DNA from: Akkermansia sp. N21116
GTDB lineage: Bacteria; Verrucomicrobiota; Verrucomicrobiia; Verrucomicrobiales; Akkermansiaceae
DNA: 64,000 bases
Direction of reading: 5' to 3'
Assembly (NCBI RefSeq): GCF_029854705.2
Contig: NZ_CP139035.1
Span: 1,550,001 to 1,614,000, forward strand
Shown here piece after piece: positions 54,701 through 64,000 of this stretch; the first letter of the stretch is position 1; each line of letters starts with the position of its first letter. Under the pieces are notes generated by a model. The model had not been told where the DNA came from. It did no database searches and saw only the letters and a list, made by a program, of their open reading frames with translations. The position numbers and the translations under genes are program-made.

Positions 54701-55851
54701 CCCAGCCAGATGCCTGCGTTCGTGATTCTTCGCAAGTCCTTGTCTTGTGCCGTTTGCAGGAGTTTGATGAAAAGGCCCATGGCGAGCGGCAGGCTCAAGA
54801 ACAGCAAATGCAGGAGGATGGGAACTCCGGATTGTTCCGGAAGATTATTCTTGAAAGACAGGATGAGGAATATCAGCAGCGACAATAGGGATGCTGCCTG
54901 GGTCGATATGTTTTTGCGTATGGATGCCCGGATGAACAGAATGCAGGGAACCAGCATGCAGGCAATGCTCCACGGTGTCCATGCCGGGACATAAAATACG
55001 CTTAGTGGATAGCCTGCTGCGAAAAACCACGTACCGCAGATATTTGCCAGGGGGGCGTAAAGCCGGTAGGCTCCTCCGGCCAGGCGTGGTTGCTTGAACA
55101 GATAGCCCAGTCCGGAATAGGCTATGGACATCCCCGGAATGAGGAAATAGGTCGACGGTGTCCCGGGGTTTTCGTAAATAATGAGCCCTGCCCACAGAAA
55201 ACATGAGGCGACGAACAGTAGGAATAATCCTCGGAGACGGATGATCCAGGGAAAGGGAAGAATGCCTATCAGGAAGGTCAAAACCCCATTGGATGGCAGA
55301 GTGGATACGTGGTACAGATAAGCAAACAATTTGTTGCAGACACCCCACATACAGGCTCCGACCATGCAGCAGGCATACCCGGTTTTAACTGCCGTTTTCC
55401 TGAATTCACGGAAGTAGAATCCCACTCCCCAGAAAGCATACATCACGAGGATAGCTCCCAGGAGCTTGATCCATGCCGGGATATCCCACCAATACGTGAC
55501 GGCAAGAGTTGAGATGCCTCCCAGAGTGAGTAATCCTCCCAGCGTGGCGAAAAGGATTGCCAGGTAATTGACCTGCTTCCGAGGCATGGATTCGGGCTTG
55601 GCGAGAGGAACCTGAGGGGAGGAAGGGGACTCTGCCGTTGTTTTTTTCAGGAGCGACTGTGTATCGTCTCTCCGGGTGGTTTGGAGGTCGGAGGAAAGGA
55701 TGGGATCTGCCTGTTCTGTCTCAGTATCCTTTTCTTGATCAATTGTCGGTTGTGCGGAAACGAAACCGTAAGCTAGGGCAATGTTCCGGGCCTGTTCAGG
55801 GGTGATTAACCCTTTGTCCTGAAGTTCCTGGATGTCTTCGGAGGTAATCAT
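51739..55851 (-). CDS. Giant multi-pass membrane protein with N-terminal DUF2157-like domain
   Basis: The 1370-residue protein starts with a short helical module (EDIQELQDKGLITPEQARNI, residues 4-23), then a polar linker (about 30-90), then membrane helices for nearly all of the rest, on the order of 35-40. The first helices (TYWWDIPAWIKLLGAILVMY) match DUF2157, a family of unknown function; the rest may be a fusion with a DUF4401-type or a similar polytopic domain. Most relatives are about a third of this length. It is not a recognised transporter: there is no ATP-binding or RND signature. The 51-residue membrane peptide follows by five bases. Function unknown. Confidence 0.75.
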   Translation of the reverse strand: MITSEDIQELQDKGLITPEQARNIALAYGFVSAQPTIDQEKDTETEQADPILSSDLQTTRRDDTQSLLKKTTAESPSSPQVPLAKPESMPRKQVNYLAILFATLGGLLTLGGISTLAVTYWWDIPAWIKLLGAILVMYAFWGVGFYFREFRKTAVKTGYACCMVGACMWGVCNKLFAYLYHVSTLPSNGVLTFLIGILPFPWIIRLRGLFLLFVASCFLWAGLIIYENPGTPSTYFLIPGMSIAYSGLGYLFKQPRLAGGAYRLYAPLANICGTWFFAAGYPLSVFYVPAWTPWSIACMLVPCILFIRASIRKNISTQAASLLSLLIFLILSFKNNLPEQSGVPILLHLLFLSLPLAMGLFIKLLQTAQDKDLRRITNAGIWLGVVTAMAIASFQYQWHHDPGALFISTGIRLPSFHLEHAITFPQILQYLILWIFPAIILKIGSKQKSFPNYALALSFIFILLTLLAPSLESGVMPTGSFGILALLLFVCLVIGWRHKFPLSIQSIALTAYILSSRALEGSALSLQHMLLLILPAFSMGVASLWHTDELTIGKRLLIQRIQSIALALISLDCLLLTNSRSSCIIESFHPLCLLFAAIPLLPFIVKPIYEANKNPRGNQASISAWLGEWSFSLVFAALYLCLLFVEQTASPILILVCWAIMAVRYRLLDNSRHASLLPPSVFFKGHMIRPLTSKQEIGWPLAMMGITSSGIIFSGIKGNPAAAIFLFILTLLPLTMCIGMAFRRSPVHSLTEKTIPGIVTTILVSVAICSQLYAPQTISSIVVHRPEILICLWGIALALSWFFRNRSVWNWCLVGLTVQICLIALPVTVIIGLFLTLCIPVVCGFRPVAKYAHLPVIFLIIVTLGQMNESPLVLLFTLIPITALYLSTRPASYSKKYLPIVLFALFLIGNLTILGMSHQPTAKLPHLAFMTSCSIPLLWVLRMGSNIISRREPRPDLATTIQYAAFVAGFIFLLYPMRGSFLFTSIIFILSSAYRILIINKLQSQTILLPITTGILAFALFDFTGELNKYTFGLPALICFLGFLSYSQLSRQKVIFTFSLFFIQLSLIQLWSNSETITTAHLGIAAVPLLVPCILFTSHAIQQGTGSIRSWGSMAYLLVIPLAFLIMQPSSPQNNLEIIQEIALGLWFTGIILVTFRDGSHRNLFNALFACLLMLPLMGSNFMSMVIGASQLMVSFCIAKNRNLSRSAIVWLGIGLFLAQLCCYKNIVRDRDIELSSIAVCCLPGIILFVQLKKWVPKLEYSRTLLFSLAMIATASAAPVLPPFGVMLILVFSGASSIISGLHLARASIINCGVILIALVAASLAINLLDSLNQKGLGLLICGLTLLGLAYITERTRRSLINRIHPSSPQ

Positions 55852-55927
55852 GAAGGAGAGTTTGTTTGGAAGGCCATGGAACGAAATTCTTTATTTTTCT
55901 CCATCCTATAACAGGAAAAACGGTTTT

Positions 55928-55983
55928 GTAAAAACAAAGAACAAACCGCCTCCGGTTTTCATGGAGAAGGACCGGAGGCGGTT
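55928..55983 (-). terminator. Terminator of the metal-efflux operon
   Basis: A perfect 13-bp stem (aaccgcctccggt at 55944-55956 with accggaggcggtt at 55971-55983) is followed, in the minus direction, by a T-rich stretch. It marks the end of the RND operon. Confidence 0.85.
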
Positions 55984-56018
55984 GGGGAGAGATAGACAAA
56001 CGTCGCTATCCTATTTTG

Positions 56019-59000
56019 TTATTTTTCTTCCAGGTCTTCACGGCGCTGCCGGATCCAGCGGGAGAAGATTTTGGCTGTGGCCGGAATGATGATCAGGTTG
56101 AGCAGGGTGGCTGTCGTCAATCCGCCGAACTGGACGATGGCCAGGGGGCCGAGCAATTCGCCTCCGGGTTTGTCAATGGCCCAGATCAAAGGAAGCAAGG
56201 CAAGAATCGTTGTCAGGGAGGTCATGATGATCGGAACGACACGTTCGAGGGATCCCTTGAAGATGGCTTGATCGATGGTATATCCTGCATGCTCCAGGTC
56301 ACGGTAACGGTTCAACAGGATCAGACCGCTTCGAATGGCGAAACCAATGACCGTCACAAAGCCCACGATGGATGCGACCGAGAGGATCGGAGGAATGTAG
56401 GTGCCGTGGAAGACCGAGGTGATTGTTCCCGGTGAAACGACGAAAACAGCAATGATGCCGCCGACGAGGCACAACGGAACATTTACCAGTGTCAACATGG
56501 CGCGGCGGACGCTGCCCAGTGCGGTGGAGAGCAGGAGGACAATTAGCACCATAACGACGATGCCGAGGATCAGAAGGCGCTCCGAGGCGGATTCCCTTGC
56601 CTTGATCGTACCGTCATAATCGACCGTACAGCCCAAGGCGTTCATGGCGGGATCCAGCTTGGCCCGGCAAGCCTTGGCCAAGTCTCCGAGGTTGGAGTCC
56701 TTGGCGGGGTTGCAGGAGATCATGGCCTTCCGCATGGTATTATCGCGTAGAATGAGATTGGTGACTTCTTCCCGGTATACTTGGGCAACGTTGCGTAGAC
56801 GGACACTCTTACCGTTGGGGGCGAGGAGTTCCAGATTCTTGATATCCTCCATGGTTGTTTTGATGGATGGATCAAGACGCATGACGATGTTCCAGTGGTC
56901 CTGGTTTTTGATGACTTCGCCGATTTTTTGACCGTTGAGTGCCGTGGAGACTTGTTCGGCGGCATCGGCAACCGTCAAACCGTAGTGTGACAGGGCTTCC
57001 TGGTTGTAGTCGATGCGGGCGGTATCTACCATGACTTCGCGGTTCGAGCGGGCATCGGCGACTTCCGGCAATGAATCGAGGATTTCCTTGGCCTTTTTGG
57101 CTGCCTGTCGTATCTGGGGGAGGTCTTGTCCGTAGATGTTGATAGCGATGTCCGAGTTGGAGCCAGACAAGGCGGCACTAATGCGGTGTGCCAGCGGGTA
57201 GCCGATCATGGCACTGGTGCCGGGGATGCCGTCAATAGTCTTTTTGATGTTCTTGTAGAGTTCCTTCTGGTCGAAGCCGAGATCGACACGGACGAGAAGT
57301 TCCGATGCGCTGACGGGTTCGGCGTGCTCATCGTTTTCGGCTCGGCCCGTCCGCTGAGTGACGGTAATGACTCCGGGAATCTCTTTGATATCATCCATGA
57401 CTTTCCCCGAGATGCGTTCCGTTTCAGCCAGCGAGGTGCCCGGTACGGTGTTGACGAAGACGGTGTAGCAGTCTTCGTTGAATGGGGGGAGGAAACTGGT
57501 ACCGAACGTACTGGCCAGCCACAGGGACAGTATAGTGATGATCGCCATGATGGAACAGACGATTTTGGAGCGTTTCAGGGAGAAGGCCAGAACAGGCTGG
57601 TAGATCCTCTTGATAAGTTTGACGCTGATGGTGTCCTCGTTTCCGGATCCTTCCTTCCGGTTCTTGCGGGGTTTGAAGAACATGAGGCACAAGGTGGGAA
57701 CGAGGGTGATTGCTACGACGAGAGAGGCGATGAGAGCCAGAAGATAGGCGATGCCCAGAGGCTGGAAGAACTGACCTTCCAAGCCGGAGAGGAACAATAC
57801 CGGAGCGAACACCAGCAGGATGATGAGCGTGGAGTAGTTGATGGAGCCGAGGATTTCCTGTTTGGCTTGCATGACAACTTCGAATCTGCTCTTGCGTTCG
57901 GTTTCGGGCAGAGCAGCATTGCGTTCCAGGTAACGCCAGGCGATTTCCACAAAGATGATGGCGTTGTCAACAACATCTCCGACTGCTACGGCCAGGCCGC
58001 CCAGGGTCATGATGTTGATGGCCAGGCCGCACACCGGGAAGAAGAGCAGGGCAAAGAGGACGGACAACGGCATGGTTATGAGCGTAATCAAGGCTGTCCT
58101 AATGTTTAACAAGGTAAGCAGGATGACGATGACTACGACGAGACCGACGGAAAAAAGCGTTTCCGTTCCGTTTTTCAGAGACATATCGATGAAGTCTGCC
58201 TGGCGGTAGGCTTCTTCCGTGATGTGCATTCCCGGAGGAAGCTGGCTTTTAGAGAATTCCTGAACTGCCTTGTCGAGGGCTGCCGTCAATTTTAGGGTGT
58301 TGGCTCCGGGGACTTTTTGAACGGAGAGGACAACGGCATCCTTCCCCATGAAGCCGGCATTGCCCCGGCGTGGAGCACCGTCGATGGTGACATCGGCTAC
58401 GTCTTCAACTTTGAGAACTCCCGATGGGTGGGAAGGGATGAGCGTGCGTCGAATCTGTTCCGGATCGGCAATGCGCGTCTGTTGCTGGATGGGGACTTCC
58501 TGCCCGGCTACATCTTCCAGATATCCGGCCGGGATGGATGACTGGGATTGGGCAACGGCTTCTTTGAGATCGTTGACGGTGACTCCTGCCTGTTTCAGAC
58601 GATCCGGCTTGTACACGACCTGGTATTCGGGCAGGCGTCCGCCAAGGACAGTAACCTGCCCTACTCCCGGGATGGCCAGCAGGCGGTTGCGGAGCTTGTA
58701 TTCGGCTATCTGGCGTAGATCCAGTTGGGAGACGTCTTTGTCTCCCCACAGGGCAATGAGCATGATTTCCCCTGTGACGGAAACAATGGGGGCCATCTCC
58801 GGATCGCATCCTTCGGGGAGTGATGAGCGGATGGCCGCCAGGCGTTCGGCGATGATCTGCCGGGCGAGGTAGATGTCCATGTTCCAGTCAAAGTCAACCC
58901 AGACGAAAGAGAGCCCGGCACCGGAGGACGAGCGGACGCTCTTGACTCCGGCGGTGCCATTCATGGCGGATTCGATGGGGATCGTGACGTATTGTTCCAC

Positions 59001-59177
59001 TTCTTCGGCAGAAAGGCCGCCGGCTTCGGTTTGGATGGTGACACGGGGAACTTTCAATTCGGGGAAGACATCTACAGGGATATTCTTGGCCACGAACAGG
59101 GAGATGGCAGCCAGGGCTGCCGTCAGGATCAGGACGGTGATTCTGTTGTTAAGGCAAAAAGCAACCAGAGTATTCAT
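56019..59177 (-). CDS. Heavy-metal efflux RND permease (CusA/CzcA type)
   Basis: The 1052-residue inner-membrane pump has the RND plan: two halves, each with a porter domain and six helices. The first half opens with NNRITVLILTAALAAISLFVA (seen in parts) and PVDVFPELKVPRVTIQTEAGGLS, the HME-RND hallmark. The TM4 proton-relay region reads AVGDVVDNAIIFVE (about residue 402-415), close to the VDGAVVMVEN type of heavy-metal pumps. It exports metal ions such as Cu, Ag, Zn, Co or Cd; the ion cannot be told. Fourth gene of an operon with the adaptor, the TolC-like protein and a Cys-rich exported protein. Confidence 0.92.
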   Translation of the reverse strand: MNTLVAFCLNNRITVLILTAALAAISLFVAKNIPVDVFPELKVPRVTIQTEAGGLSAEEVEQYVTIPIESAMNGTAGVKSVRSSSGAGLSFVWVDFDWNMDIYLARQIIAERLAAIRSSLPEGCDPEMAPIVSVTGEIMLIALWGDKDVSQLDLRQIAEYKLRNRLLAIPGVGQVTVLGGRLPEYQVVYKPDRLKQAGVTVNDLKEAVAQSQSSIPAGYLEDVAGQEVPIQQQTRIADPEQIRRTLIPSHPSGVLKVEDVADVTIDGAPRRGNAGFMGKDAVVLSVQKVPGANTLKLTAALDKAVQEFSKSQLPPGMHITEEAYRQADFIDMSLKNGTETLFSVGLVVVIVILLTLLNIRTALITLITMPLSVLFALLFFPVCGLAINIMTLGGLAVAVGDVVDNAIIFVEIAWRYLERNAALPETERKSRFEVVMQAKQEILGSINYSTLIILLVFAPVLFLSGLEGQFFQPLGIAYLLALIASLVVAITLVPTLCLMFFKPRKNRKEGSGNEDTISVKLIKRIYQPVLAFSLKRSKIVCSIMAIITILSLWLASTFGTSFLPPFNEDCYTVFVNTVPGTSLAETERISGKVMDDIKEIPGVITVTQRTGRAENDEHAEPVSASELLVRVDLGFDQKELYKNIKKTIDGIPGTSAMIGYPLAHRISAALSGSNSDIAINIYGQDLPQIRQAAKKAKEILDSLPEVADARSNREVMVDTARIDYNQEALSHYGLTVADAAEQVSTALNGQKIGEVIKNQDHWNIVMRLDPSIKTTMEDIKNLELLAPNGKSVRLRNVAQVYREEVTNLILRDNTMRKAMISCNPAKDSNLGDLAKACRAKLDPAMNALGCTVDYDGTIKARESASERLLILGIVVMVLIVLLLSTALGSVRRAMLTLVNVPLCLVGGIIAVFVVSPGTITSVFHGTYIPPILSVASIVGFVTVIGFAIRSGLILLNRYRDLEHAGYTIDQAIFKGSLERVVPIIMTSLTTILALLPLIWAIDKPGGELLGPLAIVQFGGLTTATLLNLIIIPATAKIFSRWIRQRREDLEEK

Positions 59178-59189
59178 GAGCGCGTGCGT

Positions 59190-60533
<1,344 letters not shown>

Positions 60534-60557
60534 GGATTGAAATGGGAAAGGTTGATG

Positions 60558-61853
60558 TTAACGGGCAAGGGAAGACGGGGGTATTAGATAACGAAGGGAT
60601 GTCTGTGTACGGGTGAGTTTGGAAAGTGAGTCGAGAAAAGAAATCCGGCTTTCATAGACCTGTTGACGGGCTTCGGCGAGGTCGGCCAGGCTTGTTTCTC
60701 CGATCTTGTAGAGTTGTTCCAGTTTGACCAGATTGGAGGAGAAGAGGTTCAGACGATTCAATTCATCCTGGCAATGGCTGCGGACAAGTTGTTGTTCCTG
60801 GGCGAGTTCCCGGGAGTTTTGCAACAGTTCCCTCCAGAGGGCGATGGTAGCTTGGCGGGAGGAATTGCGCGTGCCTTCCGCTTCGGCGATTGCCTTGCGA
60901 TTGTGGTTCCAAAGTGGAATGTTGAAACCGATGCTGCCACCCAGTTCTTTTTCTCCGTCATCACGAGTGAAGGCCGGGCCTAACTCCAGCTCGGGGAATT
61001 GCCTGCGGATTTCCGTCTTGAGCTGGATTTCGTCAGCTGCATAGGCCGCCATTCCGCTCTTGATTTGCGGGGAAGAGACAAGTTCTCCCGGACTCGGTAC
61101 GGTTACGGCTTTCGGAACGTTCATTGGGCAGGAAGTATCCAGGCGGAAAACTGAGGCGGCGGCAGGATGAAATCCCGCCTGCTTGATCAGGGACATGCGT
61201 TGGGCGAGTTCATCCTGTTCGGCCGTTTGAAGGTCTCTGACGGCTGTGTTGTAGTTTTTCGTGGTAAGCTGCCGGGTAGCCGCATCGATTTCCCCGAGTT
61301 TGTAAAGTTGAGAAAACCGGGCGTCCTCATCCTTCATTTCGCGGACTCGTTGTGCAATCAATTCTTTTCGCTTGCGAACTATGCCGAGCTGTTTCCATTC
61401 CTGCTCTATGGTGGAGAGGTAGGTAAGTTCTGCCTGACGGAGGGCCCAGTAATCGGATTCCTTGTATTGTTCGGCTGTTTTCTTTTCCAAGGAGGGGATG
61501 CCGGTGACGGGAATGGTGAAAGCCAATCCGGCATCCAGATTGATCACGGAAACGTCCTCCAGCGATTGTTTGGCGTCAAAGGATATGGAGGGATCGTTCC
61601 ACCACCCGGATTGTTGGGCGACATTGCTGCTGTGAGCCAGTTTCAGTCTTGCCTGATTGAGATCGGCATTCAACACGAGACCGATTTTCTGAATTTTCCC
61701 AAGATTGAGCGGTTTGGTTCCCTGGACGGCAAGCGACTGTTGCTTCCAGGTTTGTTCCTCCCGGACCAGATCAATGGGGGAGTCTTTGTAGGAGACGCAT
61801 GATCCCAGCAGGGTCATGGCTCCTGCGCCTAGGCATAATAGAGCTGTGTTCAT
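60558..61853 (-). CDS. TolC-family outer-membrane efflux lipoprotein (CzcC type)
   Basis: The 431-residue protein has a lipoprotein signal with LLGSC (Cys19), then two long-helix repeats of the outer-membrane efflux protein (OEP) family, with QIKSGMAAYAADEIQLKTEI and SIGFNIPLWNHNRKAIAEAEG as typical elements (shown in parts). OEP proteins form the exit channel of tripartite pumps. The ATG at 61853 is chosen because it gives the lipobox; the frame upstream has no signal. It is the second gene of the efflux operon. Confidence 0.88.
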   Translation of the reverse strand: MNTALLCLGAGAMTLLGSCVSYKDSPIDLVREEQTWKQQSLAVQGTKPLNLGKIQKIGLVLNADLNQARLKLAHSSNVAQQSGWWNDPSISFDAKQSLEDVSVINLDAGLAFTIPVTGIPSLEKKTAEQYKESDYWALRQAELTYLSTIEQEWKQLGIVRKRKELIAQRVREMKDEDARFSQLYKLGEIDAATRQLTTKNYNTAVRDLQTAEQDELAQRMSLIKQAGFHPAAASVFRLDTSCPMNVPKAVTVPSPGELVSSPQIKSGMAAYAADEIQLKTEIRRQFPELELGPAFTRDDGEKELGGSIGFNIPLWNHNRKAIAEAEGTRNSSRQATIALWRELLQNSRELAQEQQLVRSHCQDELNRLNLFSSNLVKLEQLYKIGETSLADLAEARQQVYESRISFLDSLSKLTRTQTSLRYLIPPSSLAR

Positions 61854-62024
61854 GATATGATGAAGATAGTTGTAGAAGAAAGAAATAAAACGAAAAGAGA
61901 CATGGCTTTTCCGGATCAGTGGGGGAAACCCTGCACCCGGAGGGATTCTGCAATGCGGCACAAAGCTTCCTCCGATCTTTTGATCAACGGGAGAAGCTAT
62001 TCTGCCGGGCAAATGCCCGTATTC

Positions 62025-62504
62025 CTATGCCAAAACAGGGCGACTGTAGCCTGTATAGGGAGAAATTCCCTGTTCAATAAGAGGCGGCAGAGGAATCTCA
62101 AAAACGAATTCCTGCGAAGGAAAAAGGATAATGGACGACCAATTTTGCCATTCCGGCACAATAACGGGCGTCAGAAGAAATTTAGGAATGGAAATTTCTG
62201 ACACTTGAAGGAGAGGGCCTGATCCTTCAAGCATCTTGTTGGGGCAGGGAGTTTCTCCGATGGCATGGTGCCCCTTGGTGTTTGCTGCATCGACTGCTCC
62301 ATGAATAGAGGAGAGGCAGGGGGATGCATGCTGGCATCCATGGCATTCCGGACTGACGGCACTGCATGTATTGCAGGGGCAGTCGCCAACAAATAAACCC
62401 AGGAAACCCTCGCTGCACGGACATACGCCAAGCCTGGCCACATTACCCGCAAAGGCGAGCAATAGAGCTGCAATCAGGATGATGTGGCGGATGTGCTTGA
62501 GCAT
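62025..62504 (-). CDS. Small Cys-rich exported protein, first gene of efflux operon
   Basis: The 159-residue protein starts with a signal peptide (residues about 1-23) and then carries a dense cluster of Cys and His: CPCSEG, CPCNTCSAVSPECHGCQH and SPCLSS within residues 28-68, with a later CPNK. The rest is hydrophobic. The arrangement resembles the DUF2946-like proteins found beside copper uptake and efflux genes, and the role is probably metal binding in the periplasm or metal sensing at the membrane. It is about 170 bases before the TolC-like gene on the same strand. Not a recognised enzyme. Confidence 0.6.
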   Translation of the reverse strand: MLKHIRHIILIAALLLAFAGNVARLGVCPCSEGFLGLFVGDCPCNTCSAVSPECHGCQHASPCLSSIHGAVDAANTKGHHAIGETPCPNKMLEGSGPLLQVSEISIPKFLLTPVIVPEWQNWSSIILFPSQEFVFEIPLPPLIEQGISPYTGYSRPVLA

Positions 62505-62548
62505 ATGTGCCGTGCAAACGCAGGGGGGGGAGAAGAATCTGTAATTGC

Positions 62549-63997
62549 TTACAGTTCTTCAATCTGGACGGAATAAGTCCTTCCTTGGAGGTTGAGGTTT
62601 AGAGTAGCTGCTCCCGTTGTCGCCGCGGGGGCCGGAGCGGCGGCAGGTTCCGGTTTGGGACCGGGATTCTTGTGGTATTCTTCAAGCTGCTGTGGGAACA
62701 TAGCGTAGATGACGCAGTACTCGTCCGTGGTAGGCATGCCTTTTTCAGCGAGTTTTTTGCGGAGGTCTTCCATGCCGGGCTTGATCAAGTCGGCAGGTCG
62801 GCAGGTGATCGGATCCTTGCCCATTTTTTCGGCGCAGAGTTTCTGGACTTCCGGATCGACGGGAGCCGTTGTTCTGCCATAGTAGCCGAGAGAAATATCG
62901 GCTGCTTGCGGCGTGATGTTTTTCCAACGTCCGAATTTGACGTTGAGCATGGCCTGAACACCGACGATTTGGGAAGTAGGTGTCACCAAGGGAATCCAGC
63001 CGAGAGCCTTGCGAACAACGGGAATTTCGGCAAAAACTTCGTCGAATTTGTCGCTCATGCCTTGTTCCTTCAACTGGGTACGGAAGTTGGAGAGCATGCC
63101 TCCGGGTACTTGGTAACGCAGGGTATCGGAATCGACGATTTCGTTTTTGTGCGAGGTGTACTTGGACAGGCTGGCGTAGATGGGTTTGAGGAGTTCCTGG
63201 ATTTCGTGGAGTTTTTCCAGATCGAATTCGGGTTTCCTGGGATTGCCTTCCAGCAAGGCAAGCATGCGGAGGCAGTCCGGCTGACCGGTTCCGTTAGCGA
63301 ACGGAGAGATGGAAACGTCGGCAGCATCCAGCCCGGCGTCGATGGCACTGAGGATAGAGGAAGCTCCCAATCCGGCCGTATCGTGCGTATGGAACCAGAC
63401 GGGGATGGAGATGTTCTTCTTCAGGGAGGAGACGATTTCCGCCGTGACGTGGGGGGGGACTAGCCCTGCCATGTCTTTCAGGACAATTGCGTCGGCTCCC
63501 ATTTCTGCAAGTTCGCACCCCATTTTGACGAAGCTTTCCGTCGTATGGACCGGGGATGTTGTGTAGCAGATTGTGCCGTGTGCCTGGCAGCCGCAAGCCT
63601 TGGCGGTGCGGATGGAGGTTTCCATGTTGCGCGGGTCGTTCACGCAGTCGAAAATACGGAAGATATTCATGCCGTGTTTGGCACTCATTTTGATGAAGGC
63701 TTCGACGACGTCGTCGGCATAGTTGGTGTAGCCGACTATGTTCTGGCCGCGCAACAGCATCATATGCGGCGTTTTGGGGGCTGCTTTTTTCAGAGCATCC
63801 AATCGGTCGAAGGGAAATTCACCCAGGAATCTCAGCCCGGAATCAATGGTGGCTCCTCCCCAGGTTTCCAGAGCGCTGAAGCCCATGGTATCGAGGATGG
63901 AAGCGATAGGCAGCATGACTTCAGTGGGCATGCGGGTTGCTGCCAGGGACTGATGCCCGTCTCGCAGAACGGTACAGTTGAATGTGACTGGTTTCAT
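62549..63997 (-). CDS. Pyruvate carboxylase B / oxaloacetate decarboxylase alpha-type carboxyltransferase lacking its biotin domain
   Basis: The 482-residue protein has the carboxyltransferase barrel: LRDGHQSL with the catalytic-metal Asp, AIVLKDMAGLVPP with the conserved Lys, and FHTHDTAGLG with the metal His. It moves a carboxyl group between biotin and pyruvate/oxaloacetate. After a conserved domain and an Ala/Pro linker it ends with a strand, LNLNLQGRTYSVQIEEL, like the start of a biotin-carrier domain, and then stops; no EAMKM site exists. Family members with an attached carrier have about 590-650 residues. It must therefore use a carrier in another chain, perhaps MmdC at 16868-17275. 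The ATG at 63997 fits the family start, close to the window edge. Confidence 0.85.
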   Translation of the reverse strand: MKPVTFNCTVLRDGHQSLAATRMPTEVMLPIASILDTMGFSALETWGGATIDSGLRFLGEFPFDRLDALKKAAPKTPHMMLLRGQNIVGYTNYADDVVEAFIKMSAKHGMNIFRIFDCVNDPRNMETSIRTAKACGCQAHGTICYTTSPVHTTESFVKMGCELAEMGADAIVLKDMAGLVPPHVTAEIVSSLKKNISIPVWFHTHDTAGLGASSILSAIDAGLDAADVSISPFANGTGQPDCLRMLALLEGNPRKPEFDLEKLHEIQELLKPIYASLSKYTSHKNEIVDSDTLRYQVPGGMLSNFRTQLKEQGMSDKFDEVFAEIPVVRKALGWIPLVTPTSQIVGVQAMLNVKFGRWKNITPQAADISLGYYGRTTAPVDPEVQKLCAEKMGKDPITCRPADLIKPGMEDLRKKLAEKGMPTTDEYCVIYAMFPQQLEEYHKNPGPKPEPAAAPAPAATTGAATLNLNLQGRTYSVQIEEL

Positions 63998-64000
63998 ACA

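Overview
The window looks like a chromosomal segment of a gut-type Verrucomicrobiota bacterium close to Akkermansia. This is inferred from gene content and style, not from a marker gene: a sodium-pumping methylmalonyl-CoA decarboxylase cluster for propionate formation, an LptD outer-membrane protein, an NPCBM-tailed metzincin protease, a GH3 enzyme, many lipoproteins and Ala/Pro-rich linkers, and moderately high GC with AT-rich accessory patches.

Layout. (1) 1-8651 is a polymorphic-toxin (Rhs) locus on the minus strand: a 2004-residue Rhs protein with a BACON-like N-terminus, a Ser-rich stalk and a C-terminal GHSYGG lipase-like toxin; a lipoprotein directly downstream that is the likely immunity partner; a terminator; then a silent 905-bp copy of part of the rhs core followed by an orphan gene with two DUF4279-like halves. 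(2) 9003-11770 holds a bile-acid:sodium-symporter-family transporter, two small HTH proteins and a lipoprotein. (3) 11895-19855 (minus) holds menA, a succinate/acetate-type CoA-transferase, a BirA-type biotin ligase, the four methylmalonyl-CoA decarboxylase subunits and methylmalonyl-CoA epimerase. Together these turn methylmalonyl-CoA into propionyl-CoA while pumping Na+, biotinylate the carrier, and exchange CoA with succinate. (4) 20184-29123 holds rplS, a YbhGFSR-like export system, valS and a TatA-family gene. (5) 29298-37121 holds a six-hairpin-glycosidase-like protein, a secreted metzincin, lptD, a nitroreductase and a YhcH-family gene. (6) 37.2-38.5 kb is an IS110-family element whose upstream noncoding end is strongly structured and is a good bridge-RNA candidate. 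(7) 38561-44946 holds two pseudouridine synthases, a TPR protein, a cobalt ECF transporter (cbiM with a fused PDGLE/CbiN-like tail, cbiQ, cbiO) and a HAD protein with an altered motif. (8) 45055-49875 holds a GH3 beta-glucosidase and an amino-acid ABC transporter whose binding protein and permease are fused. (9) 49876-51733 holds a 577-base gene-free stretch, tRNA-Val(GAC), prmA and a 51-residue membrane peptide. (10) 51739-55851 encodes a 1370-residue DUF2157-type multi-pass membrane protein. (11) 56019-62504 is a heavy-metal RND efflux operon (Cys-rich exported protein, TolC-like lipoprotein, His/Asp-rich adaptor, RND pump). (12) 62549-63997 is a pyruvate carboxylase B / oxaloacetate decarboxylase alpha-type carboxyltransferase that stops before its biotin-carrier domain.

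Themes. Propionate fermentation (items 3 and 12) fits with cobalt uptake (item 7), because methylmalonyl-CoA mutase needs a cobamide. The most unusual parts are the Rhs lipase/immunity locus with its recombining orphan cassette, the IS110 noncoding RNA candidate, and the giant membrane protein with its small partner. All calls come from reading the sequence; no database search was run.
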